This document shows, in pieces, positions 14,205-14,211 of a DNA stretch of 14,211 nt; position 1 is the first letter of the stretch; every line of letters begins with the position of its first letter. The DNA lies in contig UQXK01000043.1 in assembly GCA_900544985.1 (NCBI GenBank), forward strand, positions 1 to 14,211, read 5' to 3'. The notes under the pieces were generated by a model that saw only the letters and a list, made by a program, of their open reading frames with translations, ran no database searches and was not told the DNA's origin. The stretch is from an uncultured Eubacteriales bacterium. Lineage in GTDB: Bacteria; Bacillota; Clostridia; Oscillospirales; CAG-272. The translations under genes were made by a program, and so were the position numbers.

Positions 14205-14211
14205 AGCAAGG

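Overview
This 14.2-kb window is a housekeeping segment from a low- to mid-GC Gram-positive bacterium, most likely an uncultured member of Clostridia. I base that on three things: secA, lepB, rbgA, rnhB, yraN and tig-clpP-clpX occur together; there is a small cysteine-rich DUF1540 gene; and strong GGAGG-type ribosome binding sites stand before ATG starts. Taxonomy below class level cannot be read from the sequence. All genes but one lie on the + strand. No tRNA, rRNA, CRISPR array, prophage or insertion sequence with a transposase was seen.

Layout. Positions 1-64 hold the edge of a dispersed hairpin repeat (copy A). The secA gene follows (166-2895), then two related multi-pass membrane proteins of unknown function (2938-3576 and 3609-4919). 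After a 151-nt gap come lepB (signal peptidase I, 5071-5685) and a small membrane-anchored protein (5756-6217). Next is a tightly packed set, rbgA - rnhB - yraN - membrane dipeptidase (6291-9119), in which each junction is a 4-nt ATGA overlap. The dipeptidase gene ends inside a second, larger copy of the hairpin repeat (copy B, 9095-9271). A bidirectional terminator (9286-9311) separates it from the only minus-strand gene, a DUF1540 protein (9322-9510). Divergent from that is a calcineurin-like phosphoesterase (9623-10369). A very good promoter then drives tig (10511-11917). A 239-nt gap with three stem-loops leads to clpP (12157-12741) and clpX (12761-14011). A terminator and a third, inverted copy of the hairpin repeat (copy C, 14056-14204) close the window.

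How the genes fit together. SecA drives protein export and LepB removes signal peptides, so the left half is centred on the secretion pathway; the three unknown membrane proteins sit between or beside these two genes. RbgA (50S assembly), RNase HII (RNA primer and ribonucleotide removal) and YraN (nuclease-like fold) form a set commonly found together in Firmicutes. Trigger factor, ClpP and ClpX form the classic nascent-chain folding and proteolysis cluster.

I did not find a convincing new multi-gene system. The most unusual content is a modular dispersed repeat made of a shared linker flanked by hairpins whose stems change sequence while keeping base pairing. Other points worth a look are an RbgA with a degenerate guanine-specificity motif (SRAS where NKxD is expected), and the pair of unknown membrane proteins sharing an N-terminal P-D-x-I-G-Y module between secA and lepB.
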